The notes beneath the pieces were generated by a model. It made no database searches. It was given only the letters and a program-made list of their open reading frames with translations, and had not been told where the DNA came from. Position numbers and translations under genes: made by a program. Below are positions 1-6,134 of a stretch of 8,921 nt of DNA, piece by piece; positions within the stretch are counted from its first letter, which is position 1, and every line of letters begins with the position of its first letter. This DNA comes from Eubacterium sp. TM05-53 (GTDB lineage Bacteria; Bacillota_I; Bacilli_A; Erysipelotrichales; Erysipelotrichaceae), in the NCBI RefSeq assembly GCF_003436425.1, contig NZ_QSPK01000079.1, positions 1-8,921 of the forward strand. Reading direction: 5' to 3'.

Positions 1-179
1 ATAAGATCACTCGTTTAAAGGATTTGAAAAACGAATGGTTGTTCGCATAAGTGATAAAAGAAGAATTATAGCAATGTCACCAAATTTCTAGTTAAGCCAA
101 ACTTTTTCGTAAACGTAACACTTAGTTTCATGAAAACACCAACTATTTTTATATAGTCTTTTTTTGTGTCAAGCAATTC

Positions 180-232
180 AATTTAGTCATTTTGACAAAA
201 ATGACCAAATTAAACCAGATAATGACTAAATT
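180..232. repeat. Long inverted repeat with a third, alternative arm
   Basis: AATTTAGTCATTTT (180-193) faces AAAATGACCAAATT (198-211), separated by the 4-base loop GACA. The arms pair over 14 positions with one mismatch. A further copy of the right arm, AATGACTAAATT (221-232), pairs perfectly with 180-191. The left arm therefore has two competing partners. No T-tract follows, so this is not an intrinsic terminator. It could be a protein-binding site of a mobile-element end or an RNA switch-like structure. The function is unknown. Confidence 0.6.
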
Positions 233-264
233 GAAGCGGCTTTTTAGTCCAATTCTAGATTACG

Positions 265-309
265 TTACCTGTTTTTAGTTTTACCGTTTCAAGTGATTAT
301 TACCCGTTT
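265..309 (+). repeat. Three short TTACC(N)GTTT direct repeats
   Basis: TTACCTGTTT (265-274), TTACCGTTT (281-289) and TTACCCGTTT (300-309) are spaced 16 and 19 bases apart. They lie between the inverted repeat at 180-232 and the repeats at 337-425. Short repeated boxes like these are common in transposase-binding ends. The units are short enough that chance is possible. Confidence 0.35.
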
Positions 310-336
310 GTATTTTAACGGTTAGTGTTCTGTCTC

Positions 337-425
337 GCTAAATGCACGGCTTAGTTTAACATCGACCTGCGGGCAGAATTTGCTAAATGTACGGCTCAGT
401 TTCTATATGCACGTTATAGTTTAAC
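337..425 (+). repeat. Three imperfect 21-24 bp direct repeats
   Basis: Three related copies are visible. They are GCTAAATGCACGGCTTAG followed by TTTAAC (337-360), GCTAAATGTACGGCTCAG followed by TTT (382-402), and CTATATGCACGTTATAG followed by TTTAAC (403-425). The second and third are directly adjacent. The shared core is (A/T)ATG(C/T)ACG, then three to five variable bases, then AGTTT. The pattern resembles an array of binding sites at a mobile-element end, but no protein can be assigned. Confidence 0.55.
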
Positions 426-435
426 GATGACATTG

Positions 436-467
436 AATTAGGATGGTTTTATCCTAATTTTTTTCTT
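436..467 (+). terminator. Intrinsic terminator before the GntR operon
   Basis: A perfect 9-bp stem is formed by AATTAGGAT (436-444) and ATCCTAATT (451-459) with the loop GGTTTT. A run of T follows to 464. It insulates the GntR operon from transcription entering from the left. The -35 box of the next promoter starts at 466, so the two units touch. Confidence 0.85.
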
Positions 468-494
468 TACAAGTGATATACACTGATATATACT
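466..494 (+). promoter_or_regulatory. Sigma-A type promoter of the GntR-ABC operon
   Basis: The -35 box TTTACA (466-471) and the -10 box TATACT (489-494) are separated by an ideal 17 bp. Transcription should start near 501, which gives a leader of only about 14 bases before the ATG at 515. This excludes the in-frame GTG at 473 as a start, because it lies inside the promoter. Confidence 0.75.
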
Positions 495-502
495 GTTATA
501 TA
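472..502 (+). promoter_or_regulatory. Likely operator: three tandem decamers over the promoter
   Basis: Three near-identical 10-bp units follow each other without a gap: gtgatataca (473-482), ctgatatata (483-492) and ctgttatata (493-502). They cover the spacer, the -10 box and the expected start point. The first also contains inverted arms AGTG and CACT (472-475 and 481-484). A repressor bound here would block RNA polymerase. Autoregulation by the adjacent GntR protein is the obvious candidate, as is usual for YtrA-type regulators, but it is inferred. Confidence 0.5.
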
Positions 503-510
503 GAAGGTGA
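503..510 (+). promoter_or_regulatory. Ribosome binding site that fixes the GntR start
   Basis: GAAGGTGA ends 4 bases before the ATG at 515. It lies downstream of the predicted transcription start, so it supports 515 over any upstream start. Confidence 0.75.
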
Positions 511-514
511 TACA

Positions 515-883
515 ATGATTATTATCAATAATAGTTCAATGATTCCTATTTATGAACAGATTGTGAATCAAGTGAAACAAAATATTGTGGATGGTAAGTT
601 AAAAGAAGGAGATGTTTTACCGAGTGTTCGTGGTCTATCAAAAGATTTAAAAATATCGGCTTTAACTGTTAAAAAAGCATATGACATATTAGAAGCGGAT
701 GGCTTATGTAGAACGGTTCAAGGTAAGGGTTCTTTTGTGTTGGGGGTAAATCCTGGGTTGGTACATGAGCAGCGTGTAGTTGAGATCCAAAAGAATTTAG
801 AGAAGGTACTTGATAAAGCGAAATCTTATGATTTATCACAGGATGAAATTAGAGATTTATTTGAAATCTTGATGGAGGAATAA
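515..883 (+). CDS. GntR-family transcriptional regulator, YtrA subfamily
   Basis: This is a 122-residue DNA-binding repressor. Residues 10-76 form the GntR winged helix-turn-helix, opening with PIYEQIVNQVK and containing LPSVRGLSKDLKIS, the recognition-helix region TVKKAYDILEADG, and the wing ending GKGSFV. The remaining 46 residues are a short helical tail that probably dimerises. This brief C-terminal part, without a large effector domain, is typical of the YtrA subfamily, whose members usually sit directly before ABC transporter genes. The ATG at 515 has a ribosome binding site and fits the promoter; an in-frame GTG at 473 does not. The next gene begins 4 bases after the stop. Role by context: repressor of this operon, possibly responding to cell-envelope-active compounds. 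The ligand is unknown. Confidence 0.92.
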   Translation: MIIINNSSMIPIYEQIVNQVKQNIVDGKLKEGDVLPSVRGLSKDLKISALTVKKAYDILEADGLCRTVQGKGSFVLGVNPGLVHEQRVVEIQKNLEKVLDKAKSYDLSQDEIRDLFEILMEE

Positions 884-887
884 GAAT

Positions 888-1667
888 ATGCGGTTTGTAA
901 AGACATATAATGATTTTAAATTGGATTGTAAACTTGAATTAAAGCCAGGAACAATAACGGCTTTAATTGGTCGTAATGGCTCTGGCAAGACCACTTTGTT
1001 TAAATTGTATCTTGGTTTAATTGAAGATGATGATAAACATACAAATCAAGTGAATAAAGAAGAAATTGGTGTTGTATGGAATGATTCGAGTTTTAGTTTG
1101 GTTTTAAATGTTCTTGAAATTAAAAAGATTCTAATGTATTCCTATACACATTTTGATTGTGATTATTTTGATTCTATGATTTCTCGATTTGAACTGGATC
1201 CAAAGAAACCATTAAAAGAGTATTCTACAGGTATGCTTTCAAAACTGAAGATCATTATTGTGACAAGTCTTCATGCGAAAATATTATTGTTGGATGAACC
1301 AACGAGTGGTTTAGATGTGATTGCACGAAACGAAGTGTTAGATTTGTTGCGGGATTATATGGAACAAAATGAAGAGGTTTCCATATTGATTAGTTCGCAT
1401 ATCGCAAGTGATTTGGAAGGCTTGTGTGATGAATTTTACTTTGTTGAAAAAGGAAAAATCATTCTACAAGAACAGGATTTAGAATCATATGCATTATTAA
1501 AGGGTGTAGATGAAACTGTGGATTTAAGCTATGCATTAAAAAGGATAGGCACGACGTATCTTACAAATGAAAGACAATTTTATGTAGAAAACTATCCAAA
1601 TCTAGTCATTGAAAAAGCACATATTGATGATTTGATGGAATATATGATCAAGGGGGAAACTATATGA
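888..1667 (+). CDS. ABC transporter ATP-binding protein of an ABC-2 type exporter
   Basis: This is a 259-residue cytoplasmic ATPase expected to dimerise and power the permease encoded next. Visible motifs are Walker A GRNGSGKTT (28-36), the signature variant YSTGM (112-116) in place of LSGGQ, Walker B ILLLDEP (132-138), the D-loop SGLD (140-143) and the switch histidine H171. The usual Q-loop glutamine is replaced in VVWNDSSF (62-69). I regard this, like the YSTGM signature, as usual for YtrB/BcrA-like exporter ATPases and not as a defect. The last 60 residues are an extra tail beyond the core domain. GGAGG at 874-878 inside the end of the GntR gene serves as ribosome binding site. The 3' end overlaps the permease by 4 bases (ATGA), which indicates translational coupling. 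The substrate is unknown; peptide antibiotics or envelope stress are the usual themes. Confidence 0.92.
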   Translation: MRFVKTYNDFKLDCKLELKPGTITALIGRNGSGKTTLFKLYLGLIEDDDKHTNQVNKEEIGVVWNDSSFSLVLNVLEIKKILMYSYTHFDCDYFDSMISRFELDPKKPLKEYSTGMLSKLKIIIVTSLHAKILLLDEPTSGLDVIARNEVLDLLRDYMEQNEEVSILISSHIASDLEGLCDEFYFVEKGKIILQEQDLESYALLKGVDETVDLSYALKRIGTTYLTNERQFYVENYPNLVIEKAHIDDLMEYMIKGETI

Positions 1668-2278
1668 AGGGTTTGTTAGTCAAAGATTTCTTGTTGATGA
1701 TAAAAAGTAAGAAAGTCATATTGTTTATGGTGTGCATTGGAATCATTGGTGGGATAAATGATATTTCATTTGCGACAGGCTATATTTTGATGTTTCTTGC
1801 GATATTAAGCTTATCTACAATTTCGTATGATGAAGCCAATCACGGCTTAAAGACTTTGTTTACGTTACCTATTTCTAAATCGGATTATGTGAAAGAAAAA
1901 TATTTGTTTTCTTTGATTATTACAGGGATTGGTTTTGTGTTTGTCACAATATTAGGTTGTTTTAGTAAAAGTGGCTTCATGGAAACACTTATAATCTTAT
2001 CAACCGCTTTGTTGTTGTTAGCTCTATCTTTGCCTTTTCAATTAAAGGAAGGCAACGAAAAAGGAAGAATTGTTTTATTTGTGGTTGTGTTTGGATGTAC
2101 CTTCTTATTCGCTTTCTTAAATCAATTTATTCCTAAGTTCTTTCAATCGATTGAATCATTATTGAACACATTAGATCCTATTATGTTTAGTGTAGGTTTA
2201 TTGATTACAAGTTTTGTTCTATATTTTATTTCTATGATGATTTCAATTCGAGTATACAAAAACCGTGTTCTTGATTAA
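1664..2278 (+). CDS. ABC-2 type transporter permease
   Basis: This is a 204-residue integral membrane protein, the partner of the preceding ATPase. About six hydrophobic segments are visible near residues 17-32, 36-54, 80-100, 106-126, 135-153 and 172-195. Between the second and third lies the cytoplasmic stretch SYDEANHGLKTLFTLPISK (54-72). This is characteristic of small ABC-2 permeases of Firmicutes and probably touches the ATPase. AGGGGG (1651-1656) is the ribosome binding site, and the start overlaps the ATPase stop. The protein is short for an exporter half, so a homodimer of permease with two ATPases is likely. The stop codon overlaps the convergent tetR stop by 4 bases, and no terminator hairpin is visible between them. 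Confidence 0.88.
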   Translation: MKGLLVKDFLLMIKSKKVILFMVCIGIIGGINDISFATGYILMFLAILSLSTISYDEANHGLKTLFTLPISKSDYVKEKYLFSLIITGIGFVFVTILGCFSKSGFMETLIILSTALLLLALSLPFQLKEGNEKGRIVLFVVVFGCTFLFAFLNQFIPKFFQSIESLLNTLDPIMFSVGLLITSFVLYFISMMISIRVYKNRVLD

Positions 2279-2784
2279 TTCACCAGTTTACCTACAATGT
2301 GATTGATGATATCTGCAATTTCTTTACAAGATTCAATACATCCTGCATCGATCCATTGTTGGATGGTTGCCAAGGATCCAAAAAGAATGTAGTTTTTGAT
2401 GTATGGATCGTTTTGCGAAACTTGCTCAAGTTGATTGTTGATGGAATCGAGTGCTAGAACTTGTTTAGGAAATTCATTGTCGACATTGCATTCAAAAAAG
2501 ATTTTGATGGTTTCTTTGTTGGATTTTAAAAATTGGAGTAATTGGATAAAAGAAGTTTCTTTTGGCTGATCACTTAATTGTTCATTGATTAGTTTAATGA
2601 CTTCTTGCTCCATTTCTTTAATGACATCATATTGACTACCATAATACTTGTAAAAGGTGGAACGATTGATATCGGCCTTTTCACATAAGCTAGAAATGGT
2701 AATCTTATTGATGTCTTTTTCTTTTAAGCATTCGAATAAAGCTTCTCGAATACATCTTTTTGTCATTTGTATTTTTCTGTTCAT
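2275..2784 (-). CDS. TetR/AcrR-family transcriptional regulator
   Basis: This is a 169-residue repressor. The N-terminal TetR domain has its helix-turn-helix at about residues 28-48 (ITISSLCEKADINRSTFYKYY), with the diagnostic RSTFYKYY ending. The helical remainder is a putative ligand and dimer domain of the short type seen in Firmicute regulators next to transporters. The ATG at 2784 is preferred because AGGTG (2795-2791) precedes it by 6 bases. An in-frame GTG at 2793 falls inside that ribosome binding site. The gene is divergent from the large ATPase-permease and shares a 97-base control region with it, so it most likely represses that transporter and itself. The inducer is unknown. Its 3' end overlaps the permease gene tail to tail. 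Confidence 0.9.
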   Translation of the reverse strand: MNRKIQMTKRCIREALFECLKEKDINKITISSLCEKADINRSTFYKYYGSQYDVIKEMEQEVIKLINEQLSDQPKETSFIQLLQFLKSNKETIKIFFECNVDNEFPKQVLALDSINNQLEQVSQNDPYIKNYILFGSLATIQQWIDAGCIESCKEIADIINHIVGKLVN

Positions 2785-2790
2785 AATCAA

Positions 2791-2795
2791 CACCT
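2791..2795 (-). promoter_or_regulatory. Ribosome binding site that fixes the TetR start
   Basis: On the minus strand AGGTG lies 6 bases before the ATG at 2784. Using the GTG at 2793 as start would leave no ribosome binding site, so the shorter protein is favoured. Confidence 0.65.
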
Positions 2796-2805
2796 GTTGC
2801 TTTCA

Positions 2806-2818
2806 TAACAATATGTTA
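2806..2818. promoter_or_regulatory. Putative TetR operator TAACA-ATA-TGTTA
   Basis: This is a perfect inverted repeat with 5-bp arms around a 3-bp centre. It overlaps the predicted -10 box of the tetR promoter and sits upstream of the transporter promoter. The position suits autorepression by TetR. Binding is inferred from position and symmetry only. Confidence 0.4.
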
Positions 2819-2841
2819 AAATCAGTCGATTGAAAAATCAA
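2813..2841 (-). promoter_or_regulatory. Promoter of tetR
   Basis: Read on the minus strand, TTGATT (2841-2836) and TAACAT (2818-2813) are separated by 17 bp. The -35 box lies directly beside the -35 box of the opposing promoter, so the two are back to back and probably compete. A small inverted repeat, TTGA-AAAA-TCAA (2830-2841), spans exactly the two -35 boxes and could be a second operator. Confidence 0.55.
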
Positions 2842-2859
2842 GAGATAATTTTCTATAAT
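2830..2859 (+). promoter_or_regulatory. Promoter of the ATPase-permease gene
   Basis: TTGAAA (2830-2835) and a consensus TATAAT (2854-2859) are separated by 18 bp. Transcription should start near 2866, followed at once by the strong ribosome binding site GGAGG (2870-2874) and the ATG at 2882. The leader is very short, about 16 bases. Confidence 0.75.
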
Positions 2860-2881
2860 TAGTTCAAATGGAGGACTTTTT

Positions 2882-5449
2882 ATGCTTCAATGTAAAAATA
2901 TTATGAAAGATTATGTTTCAGGAGATGAAATTGTACATGCATTAAAAGGTGTATCACTTTCTTTTCGTGAACATGAATTTGTTTCAATACTTGGACAGAG
3001 TGGATGTGGTAAGACTACATTTCTAAATATTATTGGTGGTTTAGATCATTATACTTCTGGTGATTTAATCATCAATGGAAAAAGCACAAAGGATTATAGT
3101 GATAAAGACAGGGATACGTATCGTAATCATCAGGTTGGTTTTGTGTTTCAATCGTATAATCTGATCATGCATCAAAGTGTTTTAAGTAATGTAGAATTAG
3201 CTTTAACACTAACGGGAGTCAATAAAGAGGAAAGAAGAAAAAGAGCTATAGAGGCTTTAAATAAGGTTGGACTTTCGGATCAAATTCATAAAAAGCCAAC
3301 CCAGATGTCGGGTGGACAAATGCAGCGAGTGGCCATTGCCCGTGCTATTGTCAATAATCCAGATATTATTTTGGCCGATGAGCCAACTGGTGCTTTGGAT
3401 AGTGCAACAAGTGTGCAGATTATGGAGATCTTAAAGGAAATCTCAAAAGATAAGCTTGTCATTATGGTCACCCATAATCCGCAATTGGCAGATGAATATT
3501 CGAGTCGAATTATTCGCTTAAAGGATGGTTCTTTAGTATCGGATTCTAATCCTTTTAATGAACAAGAAATGAATGTGGATACAAGTGTATTAAAAAGGCC
3601 AGGCATGTCTTTTAAAATGGCTTGTTCATTAAGTTTAAATAATTTAATGACAAAAAAGGCACGTACATTTTTAACCTCTTTTGCCGGAAGCATTGGCATT
3701 ATTGGAATCGCATTGATTATGTCATTGTCGCATGGTATGCAGTCTTATATTGATCAAATGGAAAATGATACTATGGCCAGTTATCCGATTGAGATTCAGG
3801 CTAATTCAAGTGATATGTCTACGTTAATGACAACGATGATGGGCATGAAGAAAAAGGCAGAAGAACATAAGGATTCTAAAATCTATTCTCGTCCTTATGT
3901 GGAGGATGTATTAGAATCTTTATCGAGTTCAAAAAAGAATAACTTATCGGCTTTTAAATCGTATATTGAAAGTGGTAAGGGTAAAGAATTTAGAAAGACG
4001 GCGAAAGCAATTGAGTATGATTATAATTTAAATTTACAGGTTTACAATGAAAATACAGATTCTGGCTTAGTGCAAGTATCGCCAAATGGTTTGTTGGATA
4101 AATTAGGAATGTCAGATATGATGTCGATTCAATCGCAATTTATGGATTCAAGTGCTATGACCAATGATCAAGTATGGCTTTCTTTACCTGAATCGAAAAA
4201 GCTTCGTGATGATGAATATCAGCTTGTTGAAGGTAAATGGCCAACAAACTATAATGAGGTGGTTTTAGAGGTCGATGAGAATAATGAAATTACGGATTAT
4301 GCGCTTTATTCTTTAGGATTATTGGATCAGGATGAATTGGTTAAGAATTATCAAAAGATTTTAAATGGAGAGACGGACAAGATTTCAAAGACAAATCTAG
4401 AATCGTATAGTGTGGATGATATCTTAAATTTGAAGTTTAGATTGGTTCTAAATAGCGATTTATATCAAAAGGTAAATGGTTTATGGATTAACCAAAGTGA
4501 AAATGAATCGTATATGCAAGATGTTGTTTCGAAGAGTCCTGAAATCAAGGTGGTTGGAATTATTAAGCCAAGCGATTCAACTGTATCACAACCAACAATG
4601 GGTGGTGTGTATTATACAAAGGCTATGGAAGAGTATGTAACATCTAATACGGAGAATGCTCAAATTGTAAAAGAACAAAAGACAAATCCAAATATCAATA
4701 TCTTTACGCAAACAGAGTTTGCTTCAGGTCAAAAGATGAGCATGTCTAATCTTACAAATGAGCAGATGATGCAGCTTTCTAGTATGTCGCAAGAAGAATT
4801 GATGAATTACATGAATACGTATAATGAAAATATCAATGCGACGTATGATTCGAATTTGACTAAACTTGGTGTTGTAGATTATTCAACTCCGACAAAGATT
4901 TCTTTGTATGCTTCAAGTTTTGATGGAAAAGAAAAACTGGGTGATTTGATTGCGGATTACAATAAGAAACAGAAAAAGAGCAATGTGATCACATACAATG
5001 ATTTTATTGGAACCATGTTAAGTTCAGTAACAAGTGTTGTGAATATCATTAGTTATGTCTTGATTGCCTTTGTATCTGTATCACTCATTGTATCAAGCAT
5101 CATGATTGGTATTATTACGTATATTTCAGTGTTGGAGCGTACAAAAGAGATTGGTATTCTACGATCAATTGGTGCCAGTAAGAAAGATATTACGCGTGTA
5201 TTTAATGCAGAAACATTTATTATTGGTTTGATTAGTGGTGTATTGGGTATCTTAATTACACTTGTATTAAATGTTCCAATCAGTATGGTGGTTGAAAATA
5301 TGACAGGTGTTGCCCATATTGCCAAGTTACCTGTCAATGGAGCTATATTCTTGATTTTGATTGATCTTGTATTAACCATCCTTGCAGGTTTGATTCCATC
5401 CAAGATTGCGAGTAAAAAAGATCCTGTAGAGGCATTAAGAAGTGAGTAA
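2882..5449 (+). CDS. ABC transporter with fused ATPase and MacB/FtsX-type permease
   Basis: This 855-residue membrane protein probably works as a homodimer. The ATPase spans residues 1-225: Walker [10 protein letters not shown] (38-46), Q90, signature MSGGQ (142-146), Walker B IILADEP (162-168) and switch H198. The first membrane segment (about 264-284) follows. A long outside domain spans about 285-715, and three more membrane segments lie near 717-747, 776-800 and 819-838. [15 protein letters not shown] (752-766) and [15 protein letters not shown] (839-853) are FtsX-domain hallmarks. MacB-type proteins do not pass substrates through the membrane in the usual way. They use ATP to drive movements of the outside domain, for export from the cell surface or for signalling. 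The outside domain has three methionine-rich patches. The divergent tetR gene is its likely repressor. The substrate is unknown. Confidence 0.92.
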   Translation: MLQCKNIMKDYVSGDEIVHALKGVSLSFREHEFVSILGQSGCGKTTFLNIIGGLDHYTSGDLIINGKSTKDYSDKDRDTYRNHQVGFVFQSYNLIMHQSVLSNVELALTLTGVNKEERRKRAIEALNKVGLSDQIHKKPTQMSGGQMQRVAIARAIVNNPDIILADEPTGALDSATSVQIMEILKEISKDKLVIMVTHNPQLADEYSSRIIRLKDGSLVSDSNPFNEQEMNVDTSVLKRPGMSFKMACSLSLNNLMTKKARTFLTSFAGSIGIIGIALIMSLSHGMQSYIDQMENDTMASYPIEIQANSSDMSTLMTTMMGMKKKAEEHKDSKIYSRPYVEDVLESLSSSKKNNLSAFKSYIESGKGKEFRKTAKAIEYDYNLNLQVYNENTDSGLVQVSPNGLLDKLGMSDMMSIQSQFMDSSAMTNDQVWLSLPESKKLRDDEYQLVEGKWPTNYNEVVLEVDENNEITDYALYSLGLLDQDELVKNYQKILNGETDKISKTNLESYSVDDILNLKFRLVLNSDLYQKVNGLWINQSENESYMQDVVSKSPEIKVVGIIKPSDSTVSQPTMGGVYYTKAMEEYVTSNTENAQIVKEQKTNPNINIFTQTEFASGQKMSMSNLTNEQMMQLSSMSQEELMNYMNTYNENINATYDSNLTKLGVVDYSTPTKISLYASSFDGKEKLGDLIADYNKKQKKSNVITYNDFIGTMLSSVTSVVNIISYVLIAFVSVSLIVSSIMIGIITYISVLERTKEIGILRSIGASKKDITRVFNAETFIIGLISGVLGILITLVLNVPISMVVENMTGVAHIAKLPVNGAIFLILIDLVLTILAGLIPSKIASKKDPVEALRSE

Positions 5450-5462
5450 TCACTTCTTTTTT
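5437..5462 (+). terminator. Terminator with the ABC stop codon in its loop
   Basis: A perfect 9-bp stem is formed by AAGAAGTGA (5437-5445) and TCACTTCTT (5450-5458) around the tetraloop GTAA (5446-5449), with T's to 5462. The stop codon TAA of the ATPase-permease gene is bases 2-4 of that loop, so the last codons form the left arm. The T-tract runs straight into the promoter of the next operon. Confidence 0.85.
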
Positions 5463-5470
5463 GGTATAAT
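5462..5470 (+). promoter_or_regulatory. Extended -10 promoter of the acetyltransferase-polymerase operon
   Basis: TGGTATAAT is a consensus -10 box preceded by TGn, the extended -10 motif, which can compensate for a poor -35 box. At the right distance upstream only terminator-stem sequence is found, with no good -35. Transcription should begin near 5477, inside the ribosome binding site GGGAGGTGA (5475-5483), leaving about 11 bases of leader. No clear LexA box (CGAAC-N4-GTTCG type) is visible between 5380 and 5490. Confidence 0.6.
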
Positions 5471-5487
5471 TATCGGGAGGTGATACC

Positions 5488-5967
5488 ATGATTCGAAAAG
5501 GAACGAAAGAAGATGCAGAAATTTTATCTAAGGTAGAGGCGACTTGTTTTCCACCAAATGAAGCAGCAACTTCAAAAGAGATTCAGGAACGATTAAATGT
5601 ATATGCGAATCATTTTTTATTATTATTTGAAGATGATCGATTGATTAGTTTTATCGATGGTTTTTGTACAAATCAAAGAGATTTAACGGATGAAATGTAT
5701 AGTGATGCTTCTATGCATGATGAAGATGGGGATTGGCAAATGATATTTGGCTTAAATACGTTGCCGGATTATCAAAGAAAGGGAAATGCTGCTAAGATCA
5801 TGAATGCGATGATTGATTTGGCTAGACAAGAAAAGCGAAAAGGCTTAGTGTTAACTTGTAAAGATAGATTGGTGCCTTACTATAGTCAGTTCGGATTTAA
5901 AAATGAGGGCGTATCCTCAAGTGTTCATGGTGGTGTAGTTTGGTATCAGATGCGATTGGAGTTTTAA
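5488..5967 (+). CDS. GNAT-family N-acetyltransferase, AANAT-like
   Basis: This is a 159-residue cytoplasmic enzyme predicted to move an acetyl group from acetyl-CoA to an amine. The acetyl-CoA loop is YQRKGNAAKIM (95-105), matching the GNAT Q/R-x-x-G-x-G/A motif. The C-terminal block LTCKDRLVPYYSQFGF (122-137) and the N-terminal ATCFPPNEAAT (18-28) resemble arylalkylamine N-acetyltransferases; Y131 or Y132 is the likely general acid. The paired histidines of animal AANAT, on the strand before the CoA loop, are not seen in MIFGLNTLP (85-93), so the substrate may differ. The gene is first in an operon with a translesion polymerase. A GNAT gene, yqjY, also accompanies the yqjW polymerase of Bacillus subtilis as I recall it. 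Whether it acts in DNA damage tolerance or is a passenger cannot be told. The start is well supported by its ribosome binding site. Confidence 0.88.
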   Translation: MIRKGTKEDAEILSKVEATCFPPNEAATSKEIQERLNVYANHFLLLFEDDRLISFIDGFCTNQRDLTDEMYSDASMHDEDGDWQMIFGLNTLPDYQRKGNAAKIMNAMIDLARQEKRKGLVLTCKDRLVPYYSQFGFKNEGVSSSVHGGVVWYQMRLEF

Positions 5968-5969
5968 AG

Positions 5970-6134
5970 ATGAATATAATAAATATTTTGAAGAAATATC
6001 AGAAGAAAAAAAAGAAACAAGCTGTAAAAGAAGAAATGAAACAGATGATTCCTACATTAAGAAGTACATTGCATGAAGTGACTTCTGGATTAGATGAGTT
6101 AAATGGTCTTCTTAAAAAGATTACGCGTTCATGA
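5970..6134 (+). CDS. Small lysine-rich protein of unknown function, coupled to the polymerase
   Basis: This is a 54-residue protein I do not recognise. It starts 2 bases after the acetyltransferase stop, with GGAG (5958-5961) 8 bases upstream. An in-frame GTG at 5940 lies inside the acetyltransferase and is less likely. The sequence opens with a short amphipathic stretch MNIINILKKYQ, then a lysine cluster KKKKK (12-17 region). A helical part follows (about 20-50) with spaced hydrophobics including LHEVTSGLDELNGLL. It has no signal peptide and no cysteine pairs. Its stop overlaps the polymerase start (ATGA at 6131-6134). The polymerase has no good ribosome binding site of its own, so translating this ORF probably drives polymerase synthesis. 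A coupling leader peptide or a small DNA-binding or polymerase partner are both possible. Confidence 0.65.
   Translation: MNIINILKKYQKKKKKQAVKEEMKQMIPTLRSTLHEVTSGLDELNGLLKKITRS

Larger units (their letters stand above)
1..435. mobile_element. Repeat-rich stretch without a gene, possibly the end of an insertion element
   Basis: No convincing gene lies here. Two short open tails enter from the left edge: frame 3 stops at 48-50, and frame 2 runs from 5 to a stop at 89-91. The frame-2 tail ends in residues RRIIAMSPNF and is basic, but a stop at 2-4 precedes it. Neither tail can be named. From about 170 to 430 the DNA is packed with short inverted and direct repeats, listed separately. Insertion elements of the IS21 type carry several repeated transposase-binding sites between the last gene and the end, so a mobile-element end is a reasonable reading. 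I see no terminal inverted repeat pair or target duplication, so the identity is a guess. It could equally be an ordinary intergenic region with decayed DNA. Confidence 0.3.

Noticed and set aside
32..45. LexA-box-like CGAAT-GGTT-GTTCG, one mismatch in the arms from CGAAC-N4-GTTCG
   Set aside because: It lies in the left-edge tail far from any start codon, with no promoter nearby, and the GntR operon is not a typical SOS target. Chance is the simplest explanation.
91..98. GTTAAGCC near the left edge also occurs reversed at 8867-8874 at the AraC break
   Set aside because: The 8-base match does not extend on either side. It is too short to claim terminal inverted repeats of one element flanking the window.
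473..514. Upstream GTG start that would lengthen the GntR protein by 14 residues
   Set aside because: It lies between the -35 and -10 boxes, upstream of the expected transcript start, has no ribosome binding site, and the added residues match no GntR feature.
1062..1100. Missing Q-loop glutamine in the first ABC ATPase
   Set aside because: The local sequence VVWNDSSF fits exporter ATPases of this subfamily, and all other motifs are intact, so it is not evidence of inactivation.
3286..3699. Minus-strand open frame of 137 codons
   Set aside because: It lies wholly inside the ATPase domain of the ABC gene, has no ribosome binding site and shows no domain. It is a mirror frame of real coding sequence.
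5053..5403. Minus-strand open frame of 116 codons
   Set aside because: It is a mirror of the hydrophobic FtsX region of the ABC gene. Its apparent membrane character comes from the opposite strand.
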